A stretch of 64,000 nt of DNA from Companilactobacillus farciminis KCTC 3681 = DSM 20184. GTDB taxonomy: Bacteria; Bacillota; Bacilli; Lactobacillales; Lactobacillaceae. The translations under genes and the position numbers were made by a program. Of this stretch, positions 40,915 to 50,388 are shown piece by piece. Numbering within the stretch: position 1 is the stretch's first letter; each line of letters begins with the position of its first letter. The notes beneath the pieces are model-generated. The model was given only the letters and a program-made list of their open reading frames with translations. It was not told the origin of the DNA and searched no databases. The stretch lies in assembly GCF_002706745.1 (NCBI RefSeq), contig NZ_CP017702.1, positions 372,001 through 436,000 of the forward strand, read 5' to 3'.

Positions 40915-42266
40915 TGTCTAAGTATAAGAAATTAGTTATGCCACTGATTGCTGTCTTAGGAATTTTATTAGTTGCAGTTTTTGGTCATACGCTTTCGGTT
41001 AAATCGGCCGACAATCATGATCGAATTCCAATCGTCTTTTGGCATGAAATGGGTGGACCTTCAGAGGATGCTTTGGAAAAGGTAGTCGATGGTTTTAACA
41101 AGTCACAAACAAAGTACAAGGTTATTCCTAAGTATCAAGGTACTTACGATGAAGCAATTCAAAAGATTTTACAGACGCATAACACTAGTACTTCACCAGC
41201 AGTCTTCCAAGCTTTTGATATTTCGACTGCTCAAATGCTCCACAGTGGTTATACGACGCCAGTACAAAATTTTATTGATGAAGATAATTACGATGTAAGT
41301 AAGATTTCTTCAGTGGCTCGTGCCTTTTATGCCAACAAAGGTAAGCAACAAGCGATGCCATTCAATACTTCACAACCAGTTTTGTATTACAATGCTAGTT
41401 TGTTGAAGAAATACAACATCACGCCACCACCAGTTTCGCCTTCATACAGTGATATCACTAGAGTTGCCAAAGAATTGTATGAAAAATCTCATCACAAGGT
41501 TAAAGGTATGACCGTTCAAGTTTACGGTTGGTTTTTGGAACAAGCTTTAGCCAATGCCAATGCTCAATTAGCAAACAATAACGACGGACACACTGGTAAT
41601 CCAACTAAAGTTTCTATCAATAATCCCGACACCGTAGAATTCTTGGAATGGATCAGAGAAAATATCAAATCTGGTGATTTCATCGACTACGGCTCAGGTG
41701 CCAGTGCTGGTGCTAATCAAACTGCCGGCTTCTTGTCTGACAAGGTTGGAATCTTTATCCAATCATCTGCAAGTATCGGTCAATTGACTAAGAACAACAA
41801 AAATGAACTAGGAATCACATACTTCCCACATCCCGATAACAAAAAAGCCAATGGTGTAGCTATCGGTGGGGCAGCACTTTGGATTTCTAATGATAAGCCA
41901 AAAGATGTTCAACGCGGAGCTTTTGAGTTCATCAAATATACTTTGAAGCCAGAAGTTCAAGCACAATGGCAAAAATCTACTGGATACTTGGCTTTGAATA
42001 AAGACTCACAAAAGACATCTATCCTAAAAGATCTCTATGCCAAAAACCCTGAATCAAAAGTACCTGGTCAACAATTAGCTACTGCCAAAGCTAATTATTC
42101 AAACTCTGGTATTTTGATGGAAGGAATGCAATTAACACGTCAACTTGAAGAAATAGCTATGGAAACAGTCTACAATGGTGGCGACATCAAGAAGGCTTTG
42201 GATACCGCTGATAAGAATATCAACGATAATTTAACGCAATTGAATCGGGCTAACGGATACAAATAA
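40914..42266 (+). CDS. ugpB: Glycerol-3-phosphate-binding protein UgpB
   Basis: This 450-residue extracytoplasmic binding protein begins with a hydrophobic segment KLVMPLIAVLGILLVAVFGH but lacks a lipobox cysteine, so it is anchored by an uncleaved helix or released. The mature part IPIVFWHEMGGPSEDALEKVVDGFN and PAVFQAFDISTAQMLHSGYTTPV follow the UgpB pattern (FWH.M, and a QVYD/VGTATMM-like block). It probably captures glycerol-3-phosphate or glycerophosphodiesters for phosphate or membrane-lipid supply. Last gene of ugpCAEB before a terminator. Confidence 0.88.
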   Translation: MSKYKKLVMPLIAVLGILLVAVFGHTLSVKSADNHDRIPIVFWHEMGGPSEDALEKVVDGFNKSQTKYKVIPKYQGTYDEAIQKILQTHNTSTSPAVFQAFDISTAQMLHSGYTTPVQNFIDEDNYDVSKISSVARAFYANKGKQQAMPFNTSQPVLYYNASLLKKYNITPPPVSPSYSDITRVAKELYEKSHHKVKGMTVQVYGWFLEQALANANAQLANNNDGHTGNPTKVSINNPDTVEFLEWIRENIKSGDFIDYGSGASAGANQTAGFLSDKVGIFIQSSASIGQLTKNNKNELGITYFPHPDNKKANGVAIGGAALWISNDKPKDVQRGAFEFIKYTLKPEVQAQWQKSTGYLALNKDSQKTSILKDLYAKNPESKVPGQQLATAKANYSNSGILMEGMQLTRQLEEIAMETVYNGGDIKKALDTADKNINDNLTQLNRANGYK

Positions 42267-42306
42267 AAAAGAACCTTATCGGAGTATTTTTCTGATAAGG
42301 TTCTTT
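42266..42306. terminator. Bidirectional terminator
   Basis: AAAGAACCTTATC and GATAAGGTTCTTT form a 13-bp stem with flanking A/T runs between the convergent ugpB and EamA genes. Confidence 0.88.
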
Positions 42307-42309
42307 ATG

Positions 42310-43221
42310 TTATTTAGAGTTTCTACGTAAGTTAAACAAATTAGGCGGCAATGCTTGTAAGAAGGTAATCCCCAAAATCAACAGTGCTCCCATTAATTCG
42401 GCAAAACTAACCTTTGTATTGAGTATGGTCACTGCTAAGACAGTTGCGGTCAATGGTTCAAAAGCACTCAACATACCAGTAGTAGCTGGAGTTAAGTAAT
42501 TGAGACTTTGTAAGTAGAACAAGTAAGAAAACATTGTTCCGCCAGTTATGATAAAGATGATACAAATAATAGCCGTCCAGTTTAACTCTGGAACGTGGGT
42601 TAAATCGGCAAATGGAGCAAAAACGATTCCACCGAGCAGCATCGACCAACCAGTAACGATTCGTGCATCAAAACGCCTTAATAATTCACGTGGCAACAGA
42701 GTATAAGAAGCTTGACTGATACCAGCTCCAACACCCCACAAAACCGCTGCTGGCGATAGCATCAATTGATTGATATGTCCGTGTGTCACTAGTAAGAATG
42801 TTCCTAAGATTGCTAAAACAATCGAAATCAAGTCGATTCTTCGTGGCATCTGCAGTTTTCGCAATGAAATATAAATAATAATGAATAATGGCCCTAAGAA
42901 TTGTAAAACTGTAGCTGTTGGTGCGTTGCCATATTTGATAGCCATGAAGTAAGTATATTGAGCCGGCAGCATTCCTAATAGTCCAAAAGCTAATAATTGA
43001 AAAATATAGCGTGGCTTTTTTAGAATGGCAAATAGTTCTTTGAAATCGATGAAGTAGCACCAAATGACTAGCATCAAGCCAGCAAAGAGCAAGCGAATAC
43101 CGACGATCCACTGTGTGGGGATGCTTTCTTGAGTGAATAAATATTGCGCGATACTGCCAGAAAATCCCCATAGAACTGGTCCAGTAATCGCGTAGAAGAA
43201 ACCTTTTTGCTTATCAGTCAT
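42310..43221 (-). CDS. EamA/DMT-family transporter
   Basis: This 303-residue protein has ten membrane segments in two EamA repeats: FFYAITGPVLWGFSGSIAQYLF at the start of the first and VLWGVGAGISQASYTLLPRELL at the second. AAAGGGGGA precedes the ATG. DMT proteins export amino acids, purines or other metabolites; the substrate is unknown. Confidence 0.88.
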   Translation of the reverse strand: MTDKQKGFFYAITGPVLWGFSGSIAQYLFTQESIPTQWIVGIRLLFAGLMLVIWCYFIDFKELFAILKKPRYIFQLLAFGLLGMLPAQYTYFMAIKYGNAPTATVLQFLGPLFIIIYISLRKLQMPRRIDLISIVLAILGTFLLVTHGHINQLMLSPAAVLWGVGAGISQASYTLLPRELLRRFDARIVTGWSMLLGGIVFAPFADLTHVPELNWTAIICIIFIITGGTMFSYLFYLQSLNYLTPATTGMLSAFEPLTATVLAVTILNTKVSFAELMGALLILGITFLQALPPNLFNLRRNSK

Positions 43222-43342
43222 GATAATCCCCCTTTCGCATAGGTCTCATGCTAACACATTAAAAATTTAATCCAATATGTCCAGTAAAAAAATATTAGTT
43301 CCTGTATAATTTTAGTTATTAAAGTAGGGAAGGGGATTTGGA

Positions 43343-44239
43343 ATGTTAAAAATTAAAGATATTCGAAAGAATTTTGGCGATTTAAAGGCCTTAGATGATG
43401 TTTCATTCGATGTCGATGATGGACATATCTTGGGTCTGATTGGACAAAATGGTGCCGGAAAATCAACTACATTTCACAGTATTTTGAACTTTTTGCATTA
43501 TCAGGGGACTATCACTTGGAATGATCAACCGATTACTGAGGATGTTTTCAATCAAATTGGCTATTTACCCGAAGAACGCAGTTTGATGCCCAAATTGACG
43601 GTTGAACAACAGATTATTTATTTGGCTCGTTTGAAAGGGAAGACAGCTAAAGAAATTCGTCCACAGATTGATGTTTGGCTACAAAAGTTTGCGGTCAAAG
43701 GAACCAAAAAAGATAAGATCAAAGATTTGTCCAAAGGTAATCAACAAAAGGTGCAATTAATCTGCACTTTGATCCACCATCCTAAGTTGATTATTTTGGA
43801 TGAACCATTCAGTGGACTCGATCCAGTTAATTCTGACCTCTTGAAAAAGGCTATTTTTGAAGCTAAAGACCAAGGGGCTGCGATAATCTTCTCTAGTCAT
43901 GATATGGAAAACGTCGAAGAACTTTGTGACAGTTTAGTGATGCTTCGAAATGGTCAGGTAGTCTTGAAGGGAACTGTTCGCCAAGTTCGTCAGGAATTCG
44001 GTCGTACGAGAATTTTTGTTACAACCGATTGGACTAAAGAACAGCTCGAACAATTGCCACACGTTATCAAAGTTGAAACGCAAGAAGAAAAGCGCTTCGT
44101 TTTAAGATTAGACGATGAAACAGCTGGTAAAGAGATCTTCGATGAGTTAACTCACGGTCAATATATCGAGGAATTCAATCAACAACCACCAACTTTGAAC
44201 GAAATATTCCGTTTGAAAGCAGGTGCTCAAAATGAATAA
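43343..44239 (+). CDS. ABC transporter ATP-binding protein (NatA-like)
   Basis: This 298-residue ATPase has Walker A GQNGAGKST, GYLPEERSLMPKLTVEQQI, signature LSKGNQQK, Walker B LIILDEPFSGLDP and switch SSHDMENVEE. The LSKGNQQK form and the C-terminal DUF4162-like tail are typical of NatA/YhaQ ATPases. It overlaps the start of an ABC-2 permease gene by 8 bp. Probably Na+ or drug efflux. Confidence 0.9.
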   Translation: MLKIKDIRKNFGDLKALDDVSFDVDDGHILGLIGQNGAGKSTTFHSILNFLHYQGTITWNDQPITEDVFNQIGYLPEERSLMPKLTVEQQIIYLARLKGKTAKEIRPQIDVWLQKFAVKGTKKDKIKDLSKGNQQKVQLICTLIHHPKLIILDEPFSGLDPVNSDLLKKAIFEAKDQGAAIIFSSHDMENVEELCDSLVMLRNGQVVLKGTVRQVRQEFGRTRIFVTTDWTKEQLEQLPHVIKVETQEEKRFVLRLDDETAGKEIFDELTHGQYIEEFNQQPPTLNEIFRLKAGAQNE

Positions 44240-45455
44240 ATTATGGATCGTCACCCTAGAAACTTTTTGGAGACAAGTTAAGTCTTGGAGTTTTTTGACT
44301 TTGATTCTAGGACCATTTATTATGTTTGCGATTACTATTGGAGCTGGATATTTAGGCTATCAAAGTGGCGGTACGAGTTCAGAAATCGCTGTTATCAGTA
44401 ATCAACCGCAACTTCGTCAAAGTTTTATCAAAGAAAATAAAGATGATGTCATGAAAAAGGTCACTGATGTCAAAACTGCCAAGAAGAAAATGAACAGTGA
44501 TAGCTTAGCTGGATATTTGCTTTTAGACGTTGATAATCAAAAAATCAGCGCTAAATATGTCGGGACGAGCTCACTAAGTTCATCTTTGAAAACTAAAGTG
44601 AACAGTTATTTAGCTAAAACCCAACAACAATTAAATTTGGCTAATGCACAACTTTCACCAGCACAAATCAAAGCTCTAGCTCAACAACCAAGTTTTAAAG
44701 AAACTGTCCAAAAGAAGACTGGAACAGCCAACATGGCAAAGACCATCTCATTTTGGATCACGATCATCATGGTTTACATGATTTTGAATACTTATACGAG
44801 TATCACTGCTCAAGAAATTGCTTCCGAAAAAGGTACGAAGATTATGGAAATCATTTTCTCCAGTACGACAGCCGTGAAGTATTTCTTAGGTAAGGTATTC
44901 GGAGTGTTATTAGTTATTCTGCTTCAAATTCTGATTTATCTCTTCGGAGGTTGGGGTGCGTATATCTTTGCCCAAAATTCAGATTTAACTAAAGATATCG
45001 TTGCTCAAAATCAATCATTGATTACTTCTGTTTTGAAAAATCTCTTGAGCATCAACCTAGTGTACTTACTCTTAGGAGTGGTTATCTTCACAATTTTGGC
45101 AGCTTTCTCAGGTGCTTTAGTTGCTAAAGTTGAAGATGCGGCTAAGGCTGCTCAACCAGTAATCATGTTGAATTTATTAGCATTTTTCGTAACTTTCCCA
45201 TTCCAAAACAATCTCGACTCAATTGTCGTAAAAATCCTATCCTACGTACCATTTTTCTCTTCATACTTCATGCCATTGCGAATCATCAACAACGATGCCG
45301 CCGGTATGGAAATCGTCATTTCACTAGTAGTCCTAGTAGCAAGTTGTATCTTGTTAGCTTGGTATATCGGTAAAATTTATCAAGGCTTGATGCTACAAAC
45401 TGATGATTCTAGTTTCTGGAAGAGATTCACTCGTGGACTTTCTTATAGTAAATAA
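44232..45455 (+). CDS. ABC-2 type permease (NatB/YhaP-like)
   Basis: This 407-residue protein starts at ATG 44232, AGGTG lying upstream inside the ATPase gene. It has an N-terminal membrane helix (about 18-45) and an extracellular domain to about 165. Five or six C-terminal helices include TYTSITAQEIASEKGTKIMEIIFSSTTAVKYFLGK, the hallmark NatB/YhaP loop. It forms an exporter with the preceding ATPase. A terminator follows. Confidence 0.9.
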   Translation: MNKLWIVTLETFWRQVKSWSFLTLILGPFIMFAITIGAGYLGYQSGGTSSEIAVISNQPQLRQSFIKENKDDVMKKVTDVKTAKKKMNSDSLAGYLLLDVDNQKISAKYVGTSSLSSSLKTKVNSYLAKTQQQLNLANAQLSPAQIKALAQQPSFKETVQKKTGTANMAKTISFWITIIMVYMILNTYTSITAQEIASEKGTKIMEIIFSSTTAVKYFLGKVFGVLLVILLQILIYLFGGWGAYIFAQNSDLTKDIVAQNQSLITSVLKNLLSINLVYLLLGVVIFTILAAFSGALVAKVEDAAKAAQPVIMLNLLAFFVTFPFQNNLDSIVVKILSYVPFFSSYFMPLRIINNDAAGMEIVISLVVLVASCILLAWYIGKIYQGLMLQTDDSSFWKRFTRGLSYSK

Positions 45456-45460
45456 CTAAA

Positions 45461-45498
45461 AAGGCAACCTACTAAACTAAATTAGTAGATTGCCTTTA
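45461..45498. terminator. Bidirectional terminator
   Basis: AAAGGCAACCTACTAA and TTAGTAGATTGCCTTT pair around a short loop between convergent genes. Confidence 0.85.
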
Positions 45499-45506
45499 TT
45501 TATTAT

Positions 45507-46226
45507 CTAAAAGAATAATGCGTAAGTTTTAACCGCTACGATAGCACCAAGGATTGGAGCTAGAACTGGTACCCAACTGTACTTCCATTGAGAAGAACCT
45601 TTAGGATTTAAAGGTAATAGAGCATGCAAGATACGAGGACCTAAGTCACGAGCTGGGTTCAAAGCAGGACCTGTTGGGCCACCGAATGAAACAACCAAAC
45701 ACATAACCAAGAATCCAAGACCGATAAAGTCGGCACGTGGATCAATGTGGTCTGAAGTCAATGCTACAGCACCGAAGACCAAGATGAATGTTCCAATAAA
45801 TTCGTTGATAAAACCGTTCAAACGACTGTTTTCAGCATCGATTGTTGAGAAAGTTCCCAAGATACTTTCAACGTTTTCTGTTTTGTTATAGTAAGGTTTG
45901 TAGGCTGCAACAATCAACATTTGACCAAAGATTGCACCTAAGAATTGAGCAATAAGATATGGACCAACTTCAGCCCATGGAAATTCACCATTGAAGGCTA
46001 AAGCTAAAGTCATGGCCGGATTGATTTGACCACCTGAGATGGGACCGAACATCATAGCCGGTACCATAACACCGATACCATAACCGAATCCAATCAAAAT
46101 CCACCCACCGTGGAATCCTTTTGTTCCTTTTAATTCAACGTTGGCAACTGAACCATTACCGAGGGCAACCATGATAGCTGTTCCGATAAATTCAGCGATA
46201 CAACGTACTAACAACGTATAATGCAT
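45507..46226 (-). CDS. glpF: Glycerol facilitator / aquaglyceroporin
   Basis: This 239-residue MIP-family channel starts at 46226 (MHYTLLVRCIAEFIGTAI) with AGGGGTA upstream; the longer frame to 46307 covers the leader. It has six membrane segments and both NPA half-helices, GQINPAMTLAL and ALNPARDLGPR. The Asp after the second NPAR (NPARD) marks aquaglyceroporins over strict water channels. It conducts glycerol and small solutes. It has a long leader with a terminator-like hairpin. Confidence 0.92.
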   Translation of the reverse strand: MHYTLLVRCIAEFIGTAIMVALGNGSVANVELKGTKGFHGGWILIGFGYGIGVMVPAMMFGPISGGQINPAMTLALAFNGEFPWAEVGPYLIAQFLGAIFGQMLIVAAYKPYYNKTENVESILGTFSTIDAENSRLNGFINEFIGTFILVFGAVALTSDHIDPRADFIGLGFLVMCLVVSFGGPTGPALNPARDLGPRILHALLPLNPKGSSQWKYSWVPVLAPILGAIVAVKTYALFF

Positions 46227-46556
46227 AATTAATACTACCCCTAAATTTAATTGATTTGGCTTATCAAGATTTTTGAAATTTAGTAAAACACGAATATTAA
46301 AATCCACTCAAAAATGGGTTAAATCATATAAATTCGTAATAATTTGTCTTTTATGAGTGAATCTAGTTCAAATTTCACATAAAAAAATTGCTCCAACAAC
46401 AAGGGGCAATAATTACTAACATAAATTTCAAAATAAATCAAATGGTAAGCAACGTTTAACATTGTATCATACATTCCGAATATTTTTGGTTATTTTCAGA
46501 AAAATTGAATAGTTTTTGCTCTATAATAGAAATAATTCTAAAAGCGAGGTAGGAAT
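46227..46556. promoter_or_regulatory. Long leader of glpF and divergent promoter region
   Basis: This 330-bp region separates divergent genes. On the minus strand a terminator-like hairpin (46381-46410: ATTGCCCC/GGAGCAAT plus T7) lies 155 bp before glpF. A TATAAT at 46522-46527 is a likely -10 for the plus-strand dehydrogenase, which has GCGAGG before its ATG. Confidence 0.5.
46381..46410 (-). terminator. Terminator-like hairpin in the glpF leader
   Basis: Minus-strand ATTGCCCC and GGAGCAAT pair with an 8-base loop and are followed by seven T. No gene precedes it on that strand, so it would either attenuate glpF or end a small RNA. Confidence 0.6.
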
Positions 46557-47501
46557 ATGAAAGTTCTCAGTTTAGTTAATTTAACAAAGAAACAAACGGA
46601 AAAAATTCAATCAATTTCTGGTGTAGACTTAGAAGTTATTTCTCCTAAAAAAGTCACTGCCCAAGATCTTGATGGAGTAGAAGTACTTTATGATTGGTCC
46701 AATACTTTGAAAGACGCCGTTTTAAAGAGCGATACCTTGAACTGGATTCAAGTTGTCCGTGCTGGCGTCGACGCATTGCCTTTGCGCGAATTGAATGAAA
46801 AGGGTGTTATTTTAACTAACGGTTCTGGTGCTAATGCCATCAACATTGCTGAACAAACTTTGGCTTACATGTTGATGTTCGTTCGTCGAATGAATTACAC
46901 TGCACGACGCCAAGACGCTAGAGAATGGAAACACGAAGAAGGCTATGACGAAGTTTACAATAAGACCGTCATGATCGTCGGTGTTGGTCACATTGGTAAA
47001 ATGGTTGCTCAATACGCTAAGGCTTTAGGAATGAAGACAATTGGCGTTAGAAGAAGCGACAAACCGGTTGAAAATATCGATGAGATGATTCCAATGGAAG
47101 ATATGAAAAAACGTATCAATGAAGTTCATTTTGTAGTTAACGCTTTGCCTGGAACTGATGATACTGTGGGATTATTCAATCAAGAAGTTTTCCAATTAAT
47201 GTCTAAGAAAGCTTATTACATCAATGTTGGTCGTGGCAAGACTACTAATATGGATGATTTAGTAGCAGCGCTTGATAATGGCGAGATTGCCGGAGCTGGT
47301 CTTGATGTAACAACGCCTGAACCACTTCCAAGTACTAGTCCACTTTGGGACATGGAAAATGTCATTATTACACCTCACGATTCTGGCGACAGTATTCACT
47401 ATGGCGAACGTGCCTTCAAGATCTTCAAACGCAATTTGAAATCATACGTCGAAAATGGCGAAGTAGTCGAAAATGTCGTCAACTACTCAACTGGCTATTA
47501 G
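46557..47501 (+). CDS. D-isomer-specific 2-hydroxyacid dehydrogenase family protein
   Basis: This 314-residue NAD(P)-dependent dehydrogenase has a lid/catalytic N-terminus and the Rossmann signature VGVGHIGKMVAQYAKALGM, with RRSD as the nucleotide selector (Arg suggests NADP preference). The active-site Arg lies in NVGRGKTTNMDDL, Glu in DVTTPEPLPSTSPLW, and His in ITPHDSG. It probably reduces a 2-keto acid such as glyoxylate, hydroxypyruvate or a branched-chain keto acid. GCGAGGTAGG precedes the ATG. Confidence 0.9.
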   Translation: MKVLSLVNLTKKQTEKIQSISGVDLEVISPKKVTAQDLDGVEVLYDWSNTLKDAVLKSDTLNWIQVVRAGVDALPLRELNEKGVILTNGSGANAINIAEQTLAYMLMFVRRMNYTARRQDAREWKHEEGYDEVYNKTVMIVGVGHIGKMVAQYAKALGMKTIGVRRSDKPVENIDEMIPMEDMKKRINEVHFVVNALPGTDDTVGLFNQEVFQLMSKKAYYINVGRGKTTNMDDLVAALDNGEIAGAGLDVTTPEPLPSTSPLWDMENVIITPHDSGDSIHYGERAFKIFKRNLKSYVENGEVVENVVNYSTGY

Positions 47502-47581
47502 TTGTACCCGTTTACAATAGAAAAGTGGTTTGAGAAAATCGTCAGATGTATTAAAATGTTACTAGATATATGAAAGGAAAA

Positions 47582-47998
47582 ATGATGTTATCTAGTGACT
47601 ATTTTATAGGCTTCATGTTGGTTTTCTTGTTTTGGCTCTTACTACTACTTTTGGAAATAATTTTAAACATGAGAAACACGATAATAGAATTATCTTTCTT
47701 TTCTGATGAAAAATTAAATACTTTAGATAAAAAACTCAATCAACGTTTTGGCGTTAAGTTTCAGGGACCCTTTGAAATTTTGGAATTCTTGATAGTTGGA
47801 TATATCGTCTATTCGATTTTGACTGACTTGAGGTTTCAAGGATTTCAATTAGATGCTGTTTCGTTTAATCAAATTGTGTTGTTTTCCGTAATCGTCTTGG
47901 CGGTAATGGTCGGCGATGTGATTTTGATTGCTAAAGATTTACATATTTACAAATTCATTAAGAATTCAGTCGTTCTGTCTAGAAAGAACTCAAATTAA
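47582..47998 (+). CDS. Hypothetical membrane protein (about 138 aa)
   Basis: The start is placed at 47582 or 47585, after GAAAGGAAA. Three membrane segments are visible: FIGFMLVFLFWLLLLLLEI, FEILEFLIVGYIVYSIL and IVLFSVIVLAVMVGDVILI. A charged cytosolic loop SFFSDEKLNTLDKKLNQRF lies between the first and second. No family is recognised. It stands between the dehydrogenase gene and a bidirectional terminator. Confidence 0.65.
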   Translation: MMLSSDYFIGFMLVFLFWLLLLLLEIILNMRNTIIELSFFSDEKLNTLDKKLNQRFGVKFQGPFEILEFLIVGYIVYSILTDLRFQGFQLDAVSFNQIVLFSVIVLAVMVGDVILIAKDLHIYKFIKNSVVLSRKNSN

Positions 47999-48043
47999 AA
48001 AAAGAGAATTACTAATAAATTATTGTTGGTAATTCTCTTTTTT
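47997..48043. terminator. Terminator
   Basis: AAAGAGAATTAC and GTAATTCTCTTT form a 12-bp stem flanked by A and T runs. Confidence 0.88.
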
Positions 48044-48080
48044 ATTTAGTTCATCAATTTTAATTCGAAAGGTGACAATG

Positions 48081-48551
48081 TTAGATTATTGATTTCTTCA
48101 AACGAATCATATCTTTCAAAACTAATTTATTTTCAATAATAGGTTCAGGATAGTTATCAACAAAGAAATTACGATCAATGTTAGTAACTCGGAAACCGCA
48201 TTTTTGATACAAGTAGAGTTGTGCAAAACTAGTACTGCCAGTGCCAATTTCAACTGTGGAATAATATTGTTCTTTGGCCCAATTCAAAGCAAAATGTAGT
48301 AACTTTTCACCGAGTCCCTGATTTTGGACACTTTCATCCACAGCAATATTAACAATTTCTACTGTTTTAGGTCTGGTATCAATTAACAAGATAACCCCTA
48401 AGAGTTTTCCGCAATTGATTAATTCAAATTTATAGGCTCGATCAAGATAACTATCGACAATCTCCTTGGAGGGGTCCGCTGTCAGTAATAAATTGTAGTG
48501 AGCTGAGGTTACTTTGTGGAAGGCGACTATTTTAGTGTCTAATTTGACCAT
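48081..48551 (-). CDS. GNAT-family N-acetyltransferase
   Basis: This 156-residue protein has the acetyl-CoA loop in VNIAVDESVQNQGLGEKLLHFALNWA (QNQGLG is Q-x-x-G-x-G). The C-terminal strand YLYQKCGFRVTNIDRNFF is also typical. It overlaps the 3' end of proA by 20 bp on the same strand, so it is translated from the proline operon message. The substrate is unknown. Confidence 0.88.
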   Translation of the reverse strand: MVKLDTKIVAFHKVTSAHYNLLLTADPSKEIVDSYLDRAYKFELINCGKLLGVILLIDTRPKTVEIVNIAVDESVQNQGLGEKLLHFALNWAKEQYYSTVEIGTGSTSFAQLYLYQKCGFRVTNIDRNFFVDNYPEPIIENKLVLKDMIRLKKSII

Positions 48552-49779
48552 CGCCTTGGACCAGGTATTTTGTTGTAGTTAATTCATTGGCACCCATGGG
48601 ACCTCTAGCATGTAGTTTTTGAGTGCTAATACCAATTTCAGCACCGAATCCAAATTGTTGACCATCAGTAAAGCGAGTTGAGGCATTAGTATAAACTACG
48701 GCAGCATCGATTTGTTTCATGAACTTGCGACTAGCAGTGTAGTTTTCTGTGATGATTGATTCACTGTGTTTAGTGTTGTACTTGTTGATGTGTTTGATAG
48801 CATCGTCAATTGAATCGACTACTTTGATAGCAATGATGTAGTCGTCGTATTCAGTGCCCCAATCTTCTTCAGTAGCAGGGATGATGTCTGGTTCAATGGC
48901 TTTAGCTAAGACGTCGCCACGAACTTCGACATTGTTAGCACGTAAGGCATCGTAAAGGTCAGGTAAGAATTCATTAGCGATGTCTTTGTGCAAAATAACC
49001 TTTTCAGCTGCGTTGCAGACAGAAGGGCGTTGAACTTTGGCATTGATGATAATTTTGAGTGCTTTTTCTAAGTCGGCGTCTTTATCAACATAAATGTGGC
49101 AATTGCCGGCACCAGTTTCAATGATAGGAACCTTAGCTTTGTTGACGACCATCTTGATAAATTTGCCACTACCACGAGGAATTAAAACGTCGATGTAGTC
49201 AGTTAATTCCATCATCTTTTGAGCTGTTTCGTGGCTAACGTCATCGATTAATTGCACGGCATTAGGATCGATATCAGAGTCTTTCAAGGCTTGACGCAAA
49301 ACTTCTGACAGGATGATATTAGAGTTGATGGCTTCTTTACCACCACGTAAGATTACTGCGTTACCGGCTTTAAAACATAGTCCAGCAGCATCGACAGTTA
49401 CATTAGGGCGAGCTTCATAGATCATTCCGATAACACCTAGAGGAACTCGTTCTTGAGTAATGTCCAAACCAGTTGCAGTTTGCCAACCACGGTCGATTTT
49501 GCCAATTGGATCTTCAAGGTCCATTACTTGGCGCAAACCGTCAGACATGTCGTTGATTCTATCAGGAGTTAACAAAAGACGATCAATCATAGCCTTTTTG
49601 ATACCATTTTTCTTGGCGTTTTCAACGTCTTCTTTGTTAGCTTCGATAATTTTTTCTGTATTAACTACTAGAGCGTTGGCCATATTCAAAAGGGCAGTAT
49701 TCTTTTTCTTAGTACCTAATTGTCCTAATTCAAAAGCAGCACTCTGAGCATTTTGACCCATTTGTTCAAGGTTCGTCAT
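48532..49779 (-). CDS. proA: Gamma-glutamyl phosphate reductase
   Basis: This 415-residue aldehyde-dehydrogenase-fold enzyme reduces gamma-glutamyl phosphate to glutamate semialdehyde for proline synthesis. I use the ATG at 49779 (MTNLEQMGQNAQ) with AGGAGTGA upstream. Typical blocks are QERVPLGVIGMIYEARPNVT, GNAVILRGGKEA, IPRGSGKFIK and the catalytic cysteine region AKVQRPSVCNAAEKVI. It is separated from proB by a marR gene and a terminator, an unusual break in the proBA unit. Confidence 0.95.
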   Translation of the reverse strand: MTNLEQMGQNAQSAAFELGQLGTKKKNTALLNMANALVVNTEKIIEANKEDVENAKKNGIKKAMIDRLLLTPDRINDMSDGLRQVMDLEDPIGKIDRGWQTATGLDITQERVPLGVIGMIYEARPNVTVDAAGLCFKAGNAVILRGGKEAINSNIILSEVLRQALKDSDIDPNAVQLIDDVSHETAQKMMELTDYIDVLIPRGSGKFIKMVVNKAKVPIIETGAGNCHIYVDKDADLEKALKIIINAKVQRPSVCNAAEKVILHKDIANEFLPDLYDALRANNVEVRGDVLAKAIEPDIIPATEEDWGTEYDDYIIAIKVVDSIDDAIKHINKYNTKHSESIITENYTASRKFMKQIDAAVVYTNASTRFTDGQQFGFGAEIGISTQKLHARGPMGANELTTTKYLVQGDGQIRH

Positions 49780-49831
49780 AAAATCACTCCTAAAACGCTT
49801 TTTTGATTTATCTTTAAGTATATCATTGTAC

Positions 49832-49863
49832 AAAAAAATAGTGGACGGCTGCATCCACTATTT
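49832..49863 (-). terminator. Terminator between marR and proA
   Basis: Minus-strand AAATAGTGGA and TCCACTATTT are followed by seven T. It lies 53 bp upstream of proA, so proA needs read-through or its own promoter. Confidence 0.8.
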
Positions 49864-49950
49864 ACGTCTAAGTATTAATTTAATTGTTGATTATGTTGCC
49901 GTCAACGTAATAATAAAGCTACTCCAAAAATACGTGGCTGTCAACATAAA

Positions 49951-50376
49951 TTATTCATGATTAAGATTTTTGATGATGTGATCAATCATTTCAATAAACA
50001 AGCGTTGCTCTTCGCTGCTCAAATCAGCAGTAGCATTTTGTTCAGCTTCTTGCCAGATTTCTTCAACTTGTTTAGCTAAAGCTGTTCCTTTAGGAGTCAG
50101 ACTAACTAGGGTGATACGTTTATCTTTAGTGGATTTTTCAGTTCGAACTAGGCCACTTTTTAGCATGCGACTGATGGACTTAGCAATAGTTGAATGATCC
50201 ACGCAAAGAGCGACTACTAGTTGATTTTGAGCAATGCGGTCTTCTTTTAATAATTCCAATAAAATCATATCTTGTCCCGGGTAGAGACCGAGTGGACGCA
50301 TTTTTTTAGTGACTAAATTTTTGTAGCAATTGATCAAGCTGATAATGGCTTTTTCAATCGGAAAATTTGTTTCCAT
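49951..50376 (-). CDS. MarR-family transcriptional regulator
   Basis: This 141-residue winged-helix regulator has AAAGGAGAA before the ATG at 50376. Helix-turn-helix DRIAQNQLVVALCVDHSTIAKSISRMLKSGLV and wing RTEKSTKDKRITLVSLTPKG are clear. It begins 12 bp after proB and so is co-transcribed with it, while a terminator separates it from proA. Whether it controls the proline genes or an unrelated target is unknown. Confidence 0.9.
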   Translation of the reverse strand: METNFPIEKAIISLINCYKNLVTKKMRPLGLYPGQDMILLELLKEDRIAQNQLVVALCVDHSTIAKSISRMLKSGLVRTEKSTKDKRITLVSLTPKGTALAKQVEEIWQEAEQNATADLSSEEQRLFIEMIDHIIKNLNHE

Positions 50377-50388
50377 ATATTTCTCCTT

